Assembly: GCF_001027745.1 (NCBI RefSeq)
Contig: NZ_LECU01000001.1
Location: 310,001-374,000, forward strand
Direction: 5' to 3'
Length of the DNA: 64,000 nucleotides
DNA from: Pedobacter sp. BMA
GTDB taxonomy: Bacteria > Bacteroidota > Bacteroidia > Sphingobacteriales > Sphingobacteriaceae
The position numbers and the translations under genes are program-made. A model generated the notes under the pieces. That model had not been told where the DNA came from and ran no database searches. It saw nothing but the letters and a program-made list of their open reading frames with translations. This document shows, piece after piece, positions 37,195 through 44,156 of this stretch (position 1 is the first letter of the stretch; each line of letters starts with the position of its first letter).

Positions 37195-37989
37195 TTAGTA
37201 TTCTTCGGCCAGGGTTTCGTAAAAATCTCTGATGGGCTGAAACTGAGGATGCAACGAAACTACATCTCCGAATACCAGCAGTGCAGGTGCACTGATTTTT
37301 TTATCTTCTACAAGCTCGGCGATAGTGTCAACAATGCCTACGGCAATTTTTTCTTGTGGGGTTGAGCCATTTTCAATCACAGCCACGGGTAAAAGGTGCT
37401 TATTTTCAGCCTGGAAAATAGCAGCTATTTCTTTTACCTTTTCAATTCCGTTTAAAACTACAATTGTAGCTTTGGTTTTTGCAGCGATGTATAAATCTTC
37501 TGAAATATCACCTTTAGCGTTCGTTCCGGTTACGGCCCAAAAGCTTTCGCTAAGGTCTTTGTAAATCATAGGAATCTTTTGTAAGCTTGGTGCGCCGGTA
37601 GCACTTGAAATTCCAGGGATGATCTCTGTTGGAATACTATACGATTCGGCAGCATCTATTTCCTCATAACCTTTGGCAAAGAAAAACGGATCGCCACTTT
37701 TTAAACGAACCACATGTCCGTAGTTCAAAGCATAATCAATCACCAGTTTATTTACCGCGTCCTGAGAGAACCCTTCATCATCACTGCGTTTACCGACGAA
37801 GATTTTTGGAATACCGTCTGGAGCGTGACACAGTAAAGCTTCGTTCACATTCGCATCATATAAAACAACATCAGCTGTTTTTAATGCTTTTACACCTTTC
37901 AAACTAAACAAATCAGGGTCACCAGGGCCCGCACCTATTAGTGTAATTTTTGGTTCAATGTTCGCTTTCTCTACTTTACTTAAAATCAT
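37195..37989 (-). CDS. Divergent SUMT-like methyltransferase (CobA paralogue)
   Basis: A 264-residue member of the tetrapyrrole methylase family, close to uroporphyrinogen-III C-methyltransferase, with SAM-binding 'ITLIGAGPGDPDLFSLKG' and 'GKRSDDEGFSQDAV'. Several SUMT-typical residues differ from the canonical copy at 43339-44109: KSGDPFFFAKG for KGGDPFVFGRG, 'IPMIYKDLSESFW' for 'IPVTHRGLSESFW', and loss of the H and P in the GxHSxPQ stretch. It may have reduced or altered activity, or a different acceptor. ATG at 37989 gives the usual short N terminus. Its promoter shares a 20/23-base element with the sulfite-reductase leader, implying co-regulation with sulfur assimilation. Confidence 0.82.
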   Translation of the reverse strand: MILSKVEKANIEPKITLIGAGPGDPDLFSLKGVKALKTADVVLYDANVNEALLCHAPDGIPKIFVGKRSDDEGFSQDAVNKLVIDYALNYGHVVRLKSGDPFFFAKGYEEIDAAESYSIPTEIIPGISSATGAPSLQKIPMIYKDLSESFWAVTGTNAKGDISEDLYIAAKTKATIVVLNGIEKVKEIAAIFQAENKHLLPVAVIENGSTPQEKIAVGIVDTIAELVEDKKISAPALLVFGDVVSLHPQFQPIRDFYETLAEEY

Positions 37990-38027
37990 AACAGAAATAT
38001 TAGCTCGTGATAACTTTATTAACATTA

Positions 38028-38050
38028 CAAATATACAAAGTCTATCGAAA
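38028..38050 (-). promoter_or_regulatory. Promoter element shared with the sulfite-reductase leader
   Basis: The minus strand carries a TATATTTG -7 box (38035-38028) overlapped by the imperfect palindrome ATAGAC-TTT-GTATAT (38045-38031). The 23 bases are identical at 20 positions to 46407-46429 upstream of the cysteine leader ORF. Confidence 0.6.
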
Positions 38051-38113
38051 AGGTAGTAATTTATTTTAAAATAATTTATTAAAGCATAAAACTGGTGACA
38101 AATACCCTCAAAG

Positions 38114-38578
38114 CTACTTACATGGCACTTCCTGAAAGATAAATTTACCTGCTTCGTAATTGATTTCTTTCCCTTTGACGAAGTAAGAACGGCCGAGCGT
38201 CGTTTCAATCTGACCTACTCCCATGATCAGATTACCATCTTTCTTTAAGAATGCAAGGGGATTGGTAAAAGCCTTTGTCGTATCGTTACCCGTGTTAAAG
38301 CGATAATCGACCAATAAGGTATCGCCACTTAACTTGCCGGTAATCTTGCCGTTATTCTGAGGTTTTTCTGCGTATTTGACCAGCAAGGAGCCTTCAATTT
38401 TCCCTGACGCCATTGTTCTGACAATCATTGCAGCGCTGTCTTTTTCGAAAGCTGCGGCATAACAGGTTTGATTAATCACCGAATCTTTCCTGGTTGAAGC
38501 AGCTTTTTGTTCACTGGAGTTGCAGGCAAAAATAAACGGGACAGCGGCAAGGGCCGAAAACAGGATGTTCTTTTTCAT
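38114..38578 (-). CDS. Small lipoprotein of unknown function
   Basis: A 154-residue product with a hydrophobic signal segment ending IFACNSS, a somewhat unusual lipobox with Cys19. The mature part consists of short beta-strands with 'GKITGKLSGDTLLVDYRF' and ends 'GKFIFQEVPCK'. I do not recognise a named family, although similar lipoproteins of about 150 residues with a central 'GxLxGDTLxxxY' strand are common in this phylum. ATG at 38578 is chosen because it is followed directly by the signal sequence KKNILFSALAA; the longer frame from 38644 begins with implausible residues. It lies between the terminator of the cys operon and the SUMT paralogue. Confidence 0.7.
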   Translation of the reverse strand: MKKNILFSALAAVPFIFACNSSEQKAASTRKDSVINQTCYAAAFEKDSAAMIVRTMASGKIEGSLLVKYAEKPQNNGKITGKLSGDTLLVDYRFNTGNDTTKAFTNPLAFLKKDGNLIMGVGQIETTLGRSYFVKGKEINYEAGKFIFQEVPCK

Positions 38579-38662
38579 AACTCGAATCATGTTGGTTTGT
38601 ATTATCAATTTAAGATGATGATGAAAGGTTCCTGATTTTTCCATAAATAAATCTCCTATACG

Positions 38663-38691
38663 AAAAACGGGGCTCCGTTACCGGTACCCCG
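38663..38691 (-). terminator. Terminator of the sulfate-assimilation operon
   Basis: On the minus strand CGGGG and CCCCG close a hairpin with inner CCG/CGG pairing, followed by TTTTT. It lies about 100 bases after the cysN stop codon. Confidence 0.8.
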
Positions 38692-38788
38692 CTGAAATTG
38701 CTTTCGCTTAAAGATTTACTAAAAGCTTTCCTAATTATATTTGGTCGTAGTTTTCTTAGTTTGTCACCCCCGGATTTTACATCTAACC

Positions 38789-40039
38789 CTACTCTACCGC
38801 TGCTCTGAACATCAAAGCGCCTACCGTTAAGTTTGTTCGGCTATCTATCAAAACGGCTGAACCATTCGCCCGGTTATCGTCGTACAGATCAAAGGCCAAA
38901 GCATCAGCCGTTTTAACAATTACGCGGCCGATATCGTTCAGTTTGAATTCATCTGCCTGATGTTTTTCAAGTGTATTGATGTCAACTTTGTGCAGGATTT
39001 CACTGATTTTGCATTTAGTTACCTTGCTGTTATGCTGAATGAGGTACATGATGGATGTATCCAGTGCACGTGTATCCATCCAGCATAAATCCGCTTCAAT
39101 TAATTTCGACTCCTGAGGTAAAGCAGATGCATTTACAATTGTGTCGCCACGGCTGATATCCACATCATCTTTAAGGTGGAGGGTAACTGACTGACCGGCA
39201 TGTGCCGCCACAGGGGTTAGATCAAAAAACTCAATTTTTTCTATCGTTGAACTTGCACCCGAAGGCAATATGGTCACCTTATCATTTAATTTGAATGTAC
39301 CACTGAGTACCCTTCCCGCATAACCCCGATAATCGTGCAATGCTTCTGTTTGAGGGCGAATTACCCATTGAACAGGCATACGCGCCAACTGAGATTTATC
39401 CAGATTATCCGTATCCACTTTTTCTAAAAAGTGCAACAGGCTTTCTCCACTATACCAATCCATCCGATCGGAATTCTGAACAATGTTATCGCCCTTTAAA
39501 GCACTTACCGGAATGTAGTTGACATCAGCAAGGTTAAGCTGTTGGGCCAACACTTTGTATTTATCTATGATGGTATTGTAAACTTCTGCGCTATAGTCTA
39601 CCATATCCATTTTATTGATCGCAACAACTACGTGCTTAATACCCAGTAAAGAAACTATATAGGAGTGACGAATGGTTTGCTCCACCACGCCATTTCTGGC
39701 ATCAATCAGAATAATGGCCAGATTGGCTGTCGATGCACCGGTAACCATATTTCGGGTATATTGAATATGCCCCGGGGTATCTGCGATAATGAATTTGCGT
39801 TTATCGGTCTGAAAGTATTTATAAGCAACATCAATGGTAATGCCTTGCTCGCGCTCCGCCCTTAAGCCATCAGTTAAAATAGCTAAATCAATTGTTCCAT
39901 CGTCGTTCTTACGGTTAGAGCTTTGTAAAGCTTCCAACTGATCAGCTAAAATGGAATCGGTATCATATAACAAACGGCCTATTAAGGTACTTTTACCATC
40001 ATCTACGCTGCCTGCTGTGAAAAATTTTAGAATGTTCAT
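38789..40039 (-). CDS. cysN: Sulfate adenylyltransferase, GTPase subunit
   Basis: A 416-residue translation-factor-type GTPase that couples GTP hydrolysis to ATP sulfurylase activity of CysD. G1 is GSVDDGKST (10-18), followed by 'DTPGHIQYTRNM' (G3) and 'INKMDMVDY' (G4); beta-barrel domains II and III make up the rest. There is no C-terminal APS-kinase (CysC) extension, consistent with direct APS reduction by the CysH encoded upstream. It is the last gene of the operon, 72 bases after cysD, and is followed by a strong terminator. Confidence 0.96.
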   Translation of the reverse strand: MNILKFFTAGSVDDGKSTLIGRLLYDTDSILADQLEALQSSNRKNDDGTIDLAILTDGLRAEREQGITIDVAYKYFQTDKRKFIIADTPGHIQYTRNMVTGASTANLAIILIDARNGVVEQTIRHSYIVSLLGIKHVVVAINKMDMVDYSAEVYNTIIDKYKVLAQQLNLADVNYIPVSALKGDNIVQNSDRMDWYSGESLLHFLEKVDTDNLDKSQLARMPVQWVIRPQTEALHDYRGYAGRVLSGTFKLNDKVTILPSGASSTIEKIEFFDLTPVAAHAGQSVTLHLKDDVDISRGDTIVNASALPQESKLIEADLCWMDTRALDTSIMYLIQHNSKVTKCKISEILHKVDINTLEKHQADEFKLNDIGRVIVKTADALAFDLYDDNRANGSAVLIDSRTNLTVGALMFRAAVE

Positions 40040-40082
40040 GTTAATAAAATGATTGAATGAATGAGGGATTAAATTTTGAATA

Positions 40083-40110
40083 ACTCCGGACTCAAGACTC
40101 CGGACTCGAG
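40083..40110. repeat. Tandem 14-base intergenic repeat
   Basis: ACTCCGGACTCAAG (40083-40096) is followed at once by ACTCCGGACTCGAG (40097-40110), one mismatch, directly before the cysD stop codon. It resembles the GGAGTC-type interspersed repeats I recall from Bacteroidota. Confidence 0.65.
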
Positions 40111-40111
40111 A

Positions 40112-41017
40112 CTAAAAATATCCGCCCTTTTTCCTGTCTTCCATTGCAGCTTCCGAAACCTTATCATCCAGACGTGCCCCGCGTTCAGAAATTTTGGAAG
40201 CGCTGATTTCATCGATGATGTCATCAATCAGCGTTGCTTCTGATTCTACTGCTGCGGTGCACGACATATCTCCAACGGTACGGAAACGAACCTGCTTGCG
40301 AAAAATGAAATCTTCTTCGTCCATATTCAGGAATGGAGAGGCAGCCATGAGCTGTCCATTTCGGGTAATCACTTCCCGTTCATGTGAAAAGTAAATACTT
40401 GGCAATTCAATCTTTTCCCGTCGGATATAATTCCACACATCTAACTCTGTCCAGTTACTGATTGGGAACACCCGAACGTTTTCACCCTTATGAATTTTAC
40501 CATTATAGATATTCCAGAGTTCAGGACGCTGGCGTTTCGGATCCCACTGACCGAATTCATCGCGCACAGAAAAAATACGTTCTTTCGCCCGTGCTTTTTC
40601 CTCATCGCGGCGTGCTCCGCCAATGCAGGCATCGAATTCATATTTCGCAATGGTATCCAATAAAGTAACCGTTTGCAAGGCATTTCGACTGGCATTTTTA
40701 CCCTTCTGCTCCACAACTTTACCCTGGTCGATAGATTCCTGAACTGAACCGACAATTAACCTTTCGCCGATTCTTTGAATCATCTTATCACGGTAATCTA
40801 TCGTTTCCTGAAAGTTATGACCCGTATCAATGTGCACTAGAGGAAAAGGAAATTTTCCTGGACGGAAAGCTTTTTCTGCCAAGCGAACTAAGGTAATTGA
40901 GTCTTTTCCTCCGGAAAACAATAAGGCAGGTTTCTCAAACTGGCCGGCAACCTCACGCAGGATGTGAATGGCTTCGGCCTCTAGTTCATCTAAGTAATCA
41001 AAATTATATGTACTCAT
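40112..41017 (-). CDS. cysD: Sulfate adenylyltransferase, catalytic subunit
   Basis: A 301-residue PP-loop ATPase forming APS from sulfate and ATP together with CysN. The pyrophosphate-binding loop is SGGKDS (35-40) in 'ALLFSGGKDSITLVRLAEKA'. 'PLVHIDTGHNFQETIDYRD' and 'CIGGARRDEEKARAKERIFS' are the standard CysD motifs, and the C-terminal 'DRKKGGYF' is intact. It lies between cysH (119-base gap) and cysN (72-base gap); the gap before it is the largest in the operon and could hold a secondary promoter, although no TAnnTTTG box was seen. Confidence 0.97.
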   Translation of the reverse strand: MSTYNFDYLDELEAEAIHILREVAGQFEKPALLFSGGKDSITLVRLAEKAFRPGKFPFPLVHIDTGHNFQETIDYRDKMIQRIGERLIVGSVQESIDQGKVVEQKGKNASRNALQTVTLLDTIAKYEFDACIGGARRDEEKARAKERIFSVRDEFGQWDPKRQRPELWNIYNGKIHKGENVRVFPISNWTELDVWNYIRREKIELPSIYFSHEREVITRNGQLMAASPFLNMDEEDFIFRKQVRFRTVGDMSCTAAVESEATLIDDIIDEISASKISERGARLDDKVSEAAMEDRKKGGYF

Positions 41018-41136
41018 TTAGTAAGTTTTGATTGATTGAATTTCGGAAAAGTAAACGATAAATTCTTTTTCTACTCTTCAATTATGATATCATTTGTTGT
41101 TGTTGTCTTTTTCTTTATGATTGCCGGCAAACAGGC

Positions 41137-41844
41137 TTAAGCCTTTTCAGTAGCATGCAATCCACATTCTTTTTTACTTTGGTCTTCCCACCACCATCTG
41201 CCCGCTCTGAAATCTTCGCCCGGCTGTACGGCCCTGGTACAAGGGGCACATCCTATGCTTGGAAAACCTTTATCGTGCAATGTATTGTACACAATATTGT
41301 TTTCTTTAATATAGGTTTTTACGTCATCCAGTGTCCAGTCGAAAATCGGATGAAATTTAACTAAGTTATTACCTTCATCCCATTCCAGGTCGTGCATGTC
41401 TTCGCGGTTAGCGCTCTGCTCAGCTCTAATCCCCGTTACCCATATTTCATTACCTTTAAGCGCCCTTTTAAGCGGCTCAATTTTCCGGATGTAACAACAT
41501 TCCTTTCTGTTTTCAACCGATTCGTAAAAGCTATTCGGACCTTTGGTATTGACCATGTCCTGCAACAACTCGTTTTGCGGGTAGTATGCATGAATGGGTT
41601 TATTGTAGACTTCCAGCGTTCTGTTCCACACATAATAAGTTTCAGGGAATAACCTGCCTGTTTCCAGCGTAAAAACCTTAATTGGAATGTTATGCGCAAA
41701 AATCAGATGGGTAATGGCCTGGTCTTCCCAGCCAAAACTAGTGGAAAATATAATTTTGCCGGCAAATTTATCTGCCAGAAACTTCAACTTCTCTATTGTA
41801 TTTAAACCTGATAATTCTTGTTTTAGGCCCTCTACACTCATCAC
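41137..41844 (-). CDS. cysH: Adenylylsulfate reductase, thioredoxin-dependent (APS type)
   Basis: A 235-residue reductase of the CysH family reducing activated sulfate to sulfite. The adenylyl-binding fold is marked by 'IIFSTSFGWEDQAITHL' and 'WVTGIRAEQSANR'. The paired cysteines in 'KECCYIRK' and in 'GCAPCTRA' are the four [4Fe-4S] ligands that distinguish APS reductases from PAPS reductases, and the catalytic cysteine is in 'ECGLH' near the C terminus. Together with the lack of an APS kinase this indicates APS as substrate. Its ATG shares one base with the stop codon of the preceding siroheme-synthase/TSUP gene, so translation is probably coupled. Confidence 0.95.
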   Translation of the reverse strand: MMSVEGLKQELSGLNTIEKLKFLADKFAGKIIFSTSFGWEDQAITHLIFAHNIPIKVFTLETGRLFPETYYVWNRTLEVYNKPIHAYYPQNELLQDMVNTKGPNSFYESVENRKECCYIRKIEPLKRALKGNEIWVTGIRAEQSANREDMHDLEWDEGNNLVKFHPIFDWTLDDVKTYIKENNIVYNTLHDKGFPSIGCAPCTRAVQPGEDFRAGRWWWEDQSKKECGLHATEKA

Positions 41845-43355
41845 TATATTAATTTTAAAATAAACATCACTACGCTACGCAAACTTACAATCATTACGAT
41901 AATTCCAACTGCCACCATAATTGTTTTTGCTGAAATTTTGTTAGAAACCCGCGCTGCAATCGGAGATGCGACAGCACTACCGATAATTAATCCCAATACG
42001 GCTTCCCAATGTTTTCCACCCAGCATGGTAAAGAATGTAAGTGAGCTCAGGGTTGCAATAAAAAACCTGCTGATTTTTACAGTTCCAAGGGAAAATAACG
42101 GATGGCGTCCTCCGGCAATTAAGCTGGATAAAACGATAGATCCCCAGCCACCTCCAAAAGCAGCATCTATAAAACCACCAAAAAAGCCCAGCACCCCTAT
42201 CCTTTTAATTTTCTCATCCGCTTTTTTTCTTTTGATATTAAAAGCTTTCATCAGGATGATTCCGCCTAAAAACAAGGTATATACAGCTACAACAGGCTTT
42301 ACGTATGCACTGTAATGCTCTAAAGATGATAAGATGTATGCACCTAAAACAGCACCAATAATGGCCGGAAGAATTAAAATTTTAAACAATTTCCAGTTTA
42401 TATTCCCCATTCGGTAGTGCATCCAACCGGCAATACCATTGCTCATCACCTCTGAGATGTGGATTGCCATACTCGCCGATGCTGGTGGCAGTCCCATTGC
42501 CAGTGAAAAAGATGCTGTAGTTACACCGTACGACATCCCTATGGCTCCATCGATTAGGGCAAAGACAAAACCAGCCCCCAGGAACCAGTAAAACAAAGGA
42601 TCGATGTGAATCAAAAACGACTGGAATTCTGGTTCTGTGTTCCAAAGCGACACTCCAATTGCGCCAATCAACAAAATCGCAGCAAGCCAGATCAGCCATT
42701 TAATATTTCTTTCCGCAAAGCTTTTCCTGGGGTTAATTAAACTTTGGGTAACCTTATTGAGCTTTTTAACCTTCGCCGAAAAATCACCATTTAAAGTCTG
42801 GCGCAAAGCACTCATATTTTGTAAGGTTTCATCCAGCTCTGGCGGTAAACCCTCATTCAAAATCTGTTTTAAACGCTTTGCGATGGTCGGCGATTTCCCA
42901 TTGGTAGAGATGGCGATTTTCAGATCACCTTTCTGAACGATAGACCCCAGATAGAAATCACATAAATCGGGTTTATCGGCCACATTAATCAGCAGTCCCT
43001 TTTCATGGGTAACTACCCTGATCTCTTCATTTAAAATATTGTTGTTCGTTGCGGCAAAAACGATATCAATGTTCTCCAGATCAGAAACATCAAAACTTTT
43101 CTGCTTCACTTTAATCTGAGGATAATTTGCGATTAAAGCGTATACCTCGGGTGAAACGATTTCTGCAACAATGGTAATTTTAGCATGGTGGCTGTTGTTA
43201 ACAATAGCTGTTAACTTTTCCAGCCCTATATTTCCTGCACCAATTAATAATGTACGCAGCTTGTTCAGCTTTACAAAAACCGGAAAAAGCTGATTTCCTT
43301 TCTCATCTTCATGCAGGAAGGTTTCATTATCGGGTTGGTTAGGCAATATTTGCAT
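41844..43355 (-). CDS. Fusion of precorrin-2 dehydrogenase (CysG N-type) and TSUP exporter
   Basis: A 503-residue two-part protein. Residues about 20-215 match the siroheme synthase N-terminal module (precorrin-2 dehydrogenase and sirohydrochlorin ferrochelatase): 'FPVFVKLNKLRTLLIGAGNIG' region with GAGNIG at 39-44, 'ADKPDLCDFYLGSIV', and 'STNGKSPTIAKRLKQIL'. After a membrane helix (about 221-238), residues 255-503 form a TauE/SafE (TSUP) domain with about eight helices and two related half-motifs ('LIDGAIGMSYGVTTASF' and 'FIDAAFGGGWGSIVLS'). TSUP proteins carry sulfite or other sulfur anions. The gene sits among sulfite reduction genes and overlaps cobA by 17 bases. The C-terminal SUMT module of true CysG is replaced by the transporter. 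Confidence 0.9.
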   Translation of the reverse strand: MQILPNQPDNETFLHEDEKGNQLFPVFVKLNKLRTLLIGAGNIGLEKLTAIVNNSHHAKITIVAEIVSPEVYALIANYPQIKVKQKSFDVSDLENIDIVFAATNNNILNEEIRVVTHEKGLLINVADKPDLCDFYLGSIVQKGDLKIAISTNGKSPTIAKRLKQILNEGLPPELDETLQNMSALRQTLNGDFSAKVKKLNKVTQSLINPRKSFAERNIKWLIWLAAILLIGAIGVSLWNTEPEFQSFLIHIDPLFYWFLGAGFVFALIDGAIGMSYGVTTASFSLAMGLPPASASMAIHISEVMSNGIAGWMHYRMGNINWKLFKILILPAIIGAVLGAYILSSLEHYSAYVKPVVAVYTLFLGGIILMKAFNIKRKKADEKIKRIGVLGFFGGFIDAAFGGGWGSIVLSSLIAGGRHPLFSLGTVKISRFFIATLSSLTFFTMLGGKHWEAVLGLIIGSAVASPIAARVSNKISAKTIMVAVGIIVMIVSLRSVVMFILKLI

Positions 43356-44109
43356 ACTGTTTTACAAGTTTTTTAAATGATGGATGTAAGGAAACAACCT
43401 CGCCAAAAATCAACAGCGCCGGGGCTTTCAGGTTTTCAAGCTGAACAAGTTCCTCTATGGTTTCCACAACACCTACTACCAGCTTCTCATCTTCCGAGGA
43501 ACCATTCTGCACTACTGCAGCAGGAAGCTGATGTCTTCCGGCAGCCTTGAATATTTCAACAATTTTAGAAAGCTTTTTCAGGCCCATTAATATCAGTACC
43601 GTAGCATTCGATTCGGCCGCCTGGTAAATATCTGCCGAAACTTCTCCCGAAGTGGTGGTTCCCGTAATTACCCAAAAGCTTTCGCTCAACCCTCGGTGTG
43701 TTACGGGAATCTGCTGCAACCCGGGAACACCAATAGAACTTGATATACCGGGTATCACATCGACAGGAATACTATATGATGCAGCATAATCCAGCTCCTC
43801 GTAGCCCCTGCCAAAAACAAAGGGATCGCCACCCTTCAAACGCACCACATGGCCGTAGTTTAGGGCATAATCGATCATTAATTTATTGATGGTTTCCTGT
43901 GGATAGGAATGTTCTCCCGAACGTTTACCAACATATACTTTTATGGCTTCCGCCGGGGCATGCTGCAATAAGGCTTCATTAGTTAAAGCATCATACAACA
44001 CCACATCAGCCGCTTGTAAAGCCTTAACACCTTTCAGTGTCAGCAAATCCGGATCGCCGGGACCAGCTCCTAAAAGGGTTATTTTTGATTCTTTATTGTG
44101 GTTAATCAT
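43339..44109 (-). CDS. cobA: Uroporphyrinogen-III C-methyltransferase (SUMT)
   Basis: A 256-residue SUMT making precorrin-2 from uroporphyrinogen III and two SAM, supplying siroheme for the sulfite reductase encoded just upstream. Motifs are canonical: 'ITLLGAGPGDPDLLTLKG', 'GKRSGEHSYPQETIN', 'VVRLKGGDPFVFGRGYEE', 'PGISSSIGVPGLQQIPVTHRG' (as overlapping shorter matches) and C-terminal 'APALLIFGEVVSLH'. ATG at 44109 gives the usual N terminus. An alternative GTG at 44160 overlaps the sulfite reductase stop by two bases (GTGA) and would add 17 residues; it cannot be excluded. It overlaps the next gene by 17 bases. Confidence 0.94.
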   Translation of the reverse strand: MINHNKESKITLLGAGPGDPDLLTLKGVKALQAADVVLYDALTNEALLQHAPAEAIKVYVGKRSGEHSYPQETINKLMIDYALNYGHVVRLKGGDPFVFGRGYEELDYAASYSIPVDVIPGISSSIGVPGLQQIPVTHRGLSESFWVITGTTTSGEVSADIYQAAESNATVLILMGLKKLSKIVEIFKAAGRHQLPAAVVQNGSSEDEKLVVGVVETIEELVQLENLKAPALLIFGEVVSLHPSFKKLVKQYANIA

Positions 44110-44156
44110 AATTTTAAATTTTGGTTGTGGGGTTTCGATGTCAACTTTCTCAAACC

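Noticed and set aside
38114..38208. Extension of the SUMT paralogue to 38208 (337 residues)
   Set aside because: The extra residues are unlike any SUMT N terminus, overlap the neighbouring lipoprotein gene and precede the promoter element at 38028-38050.
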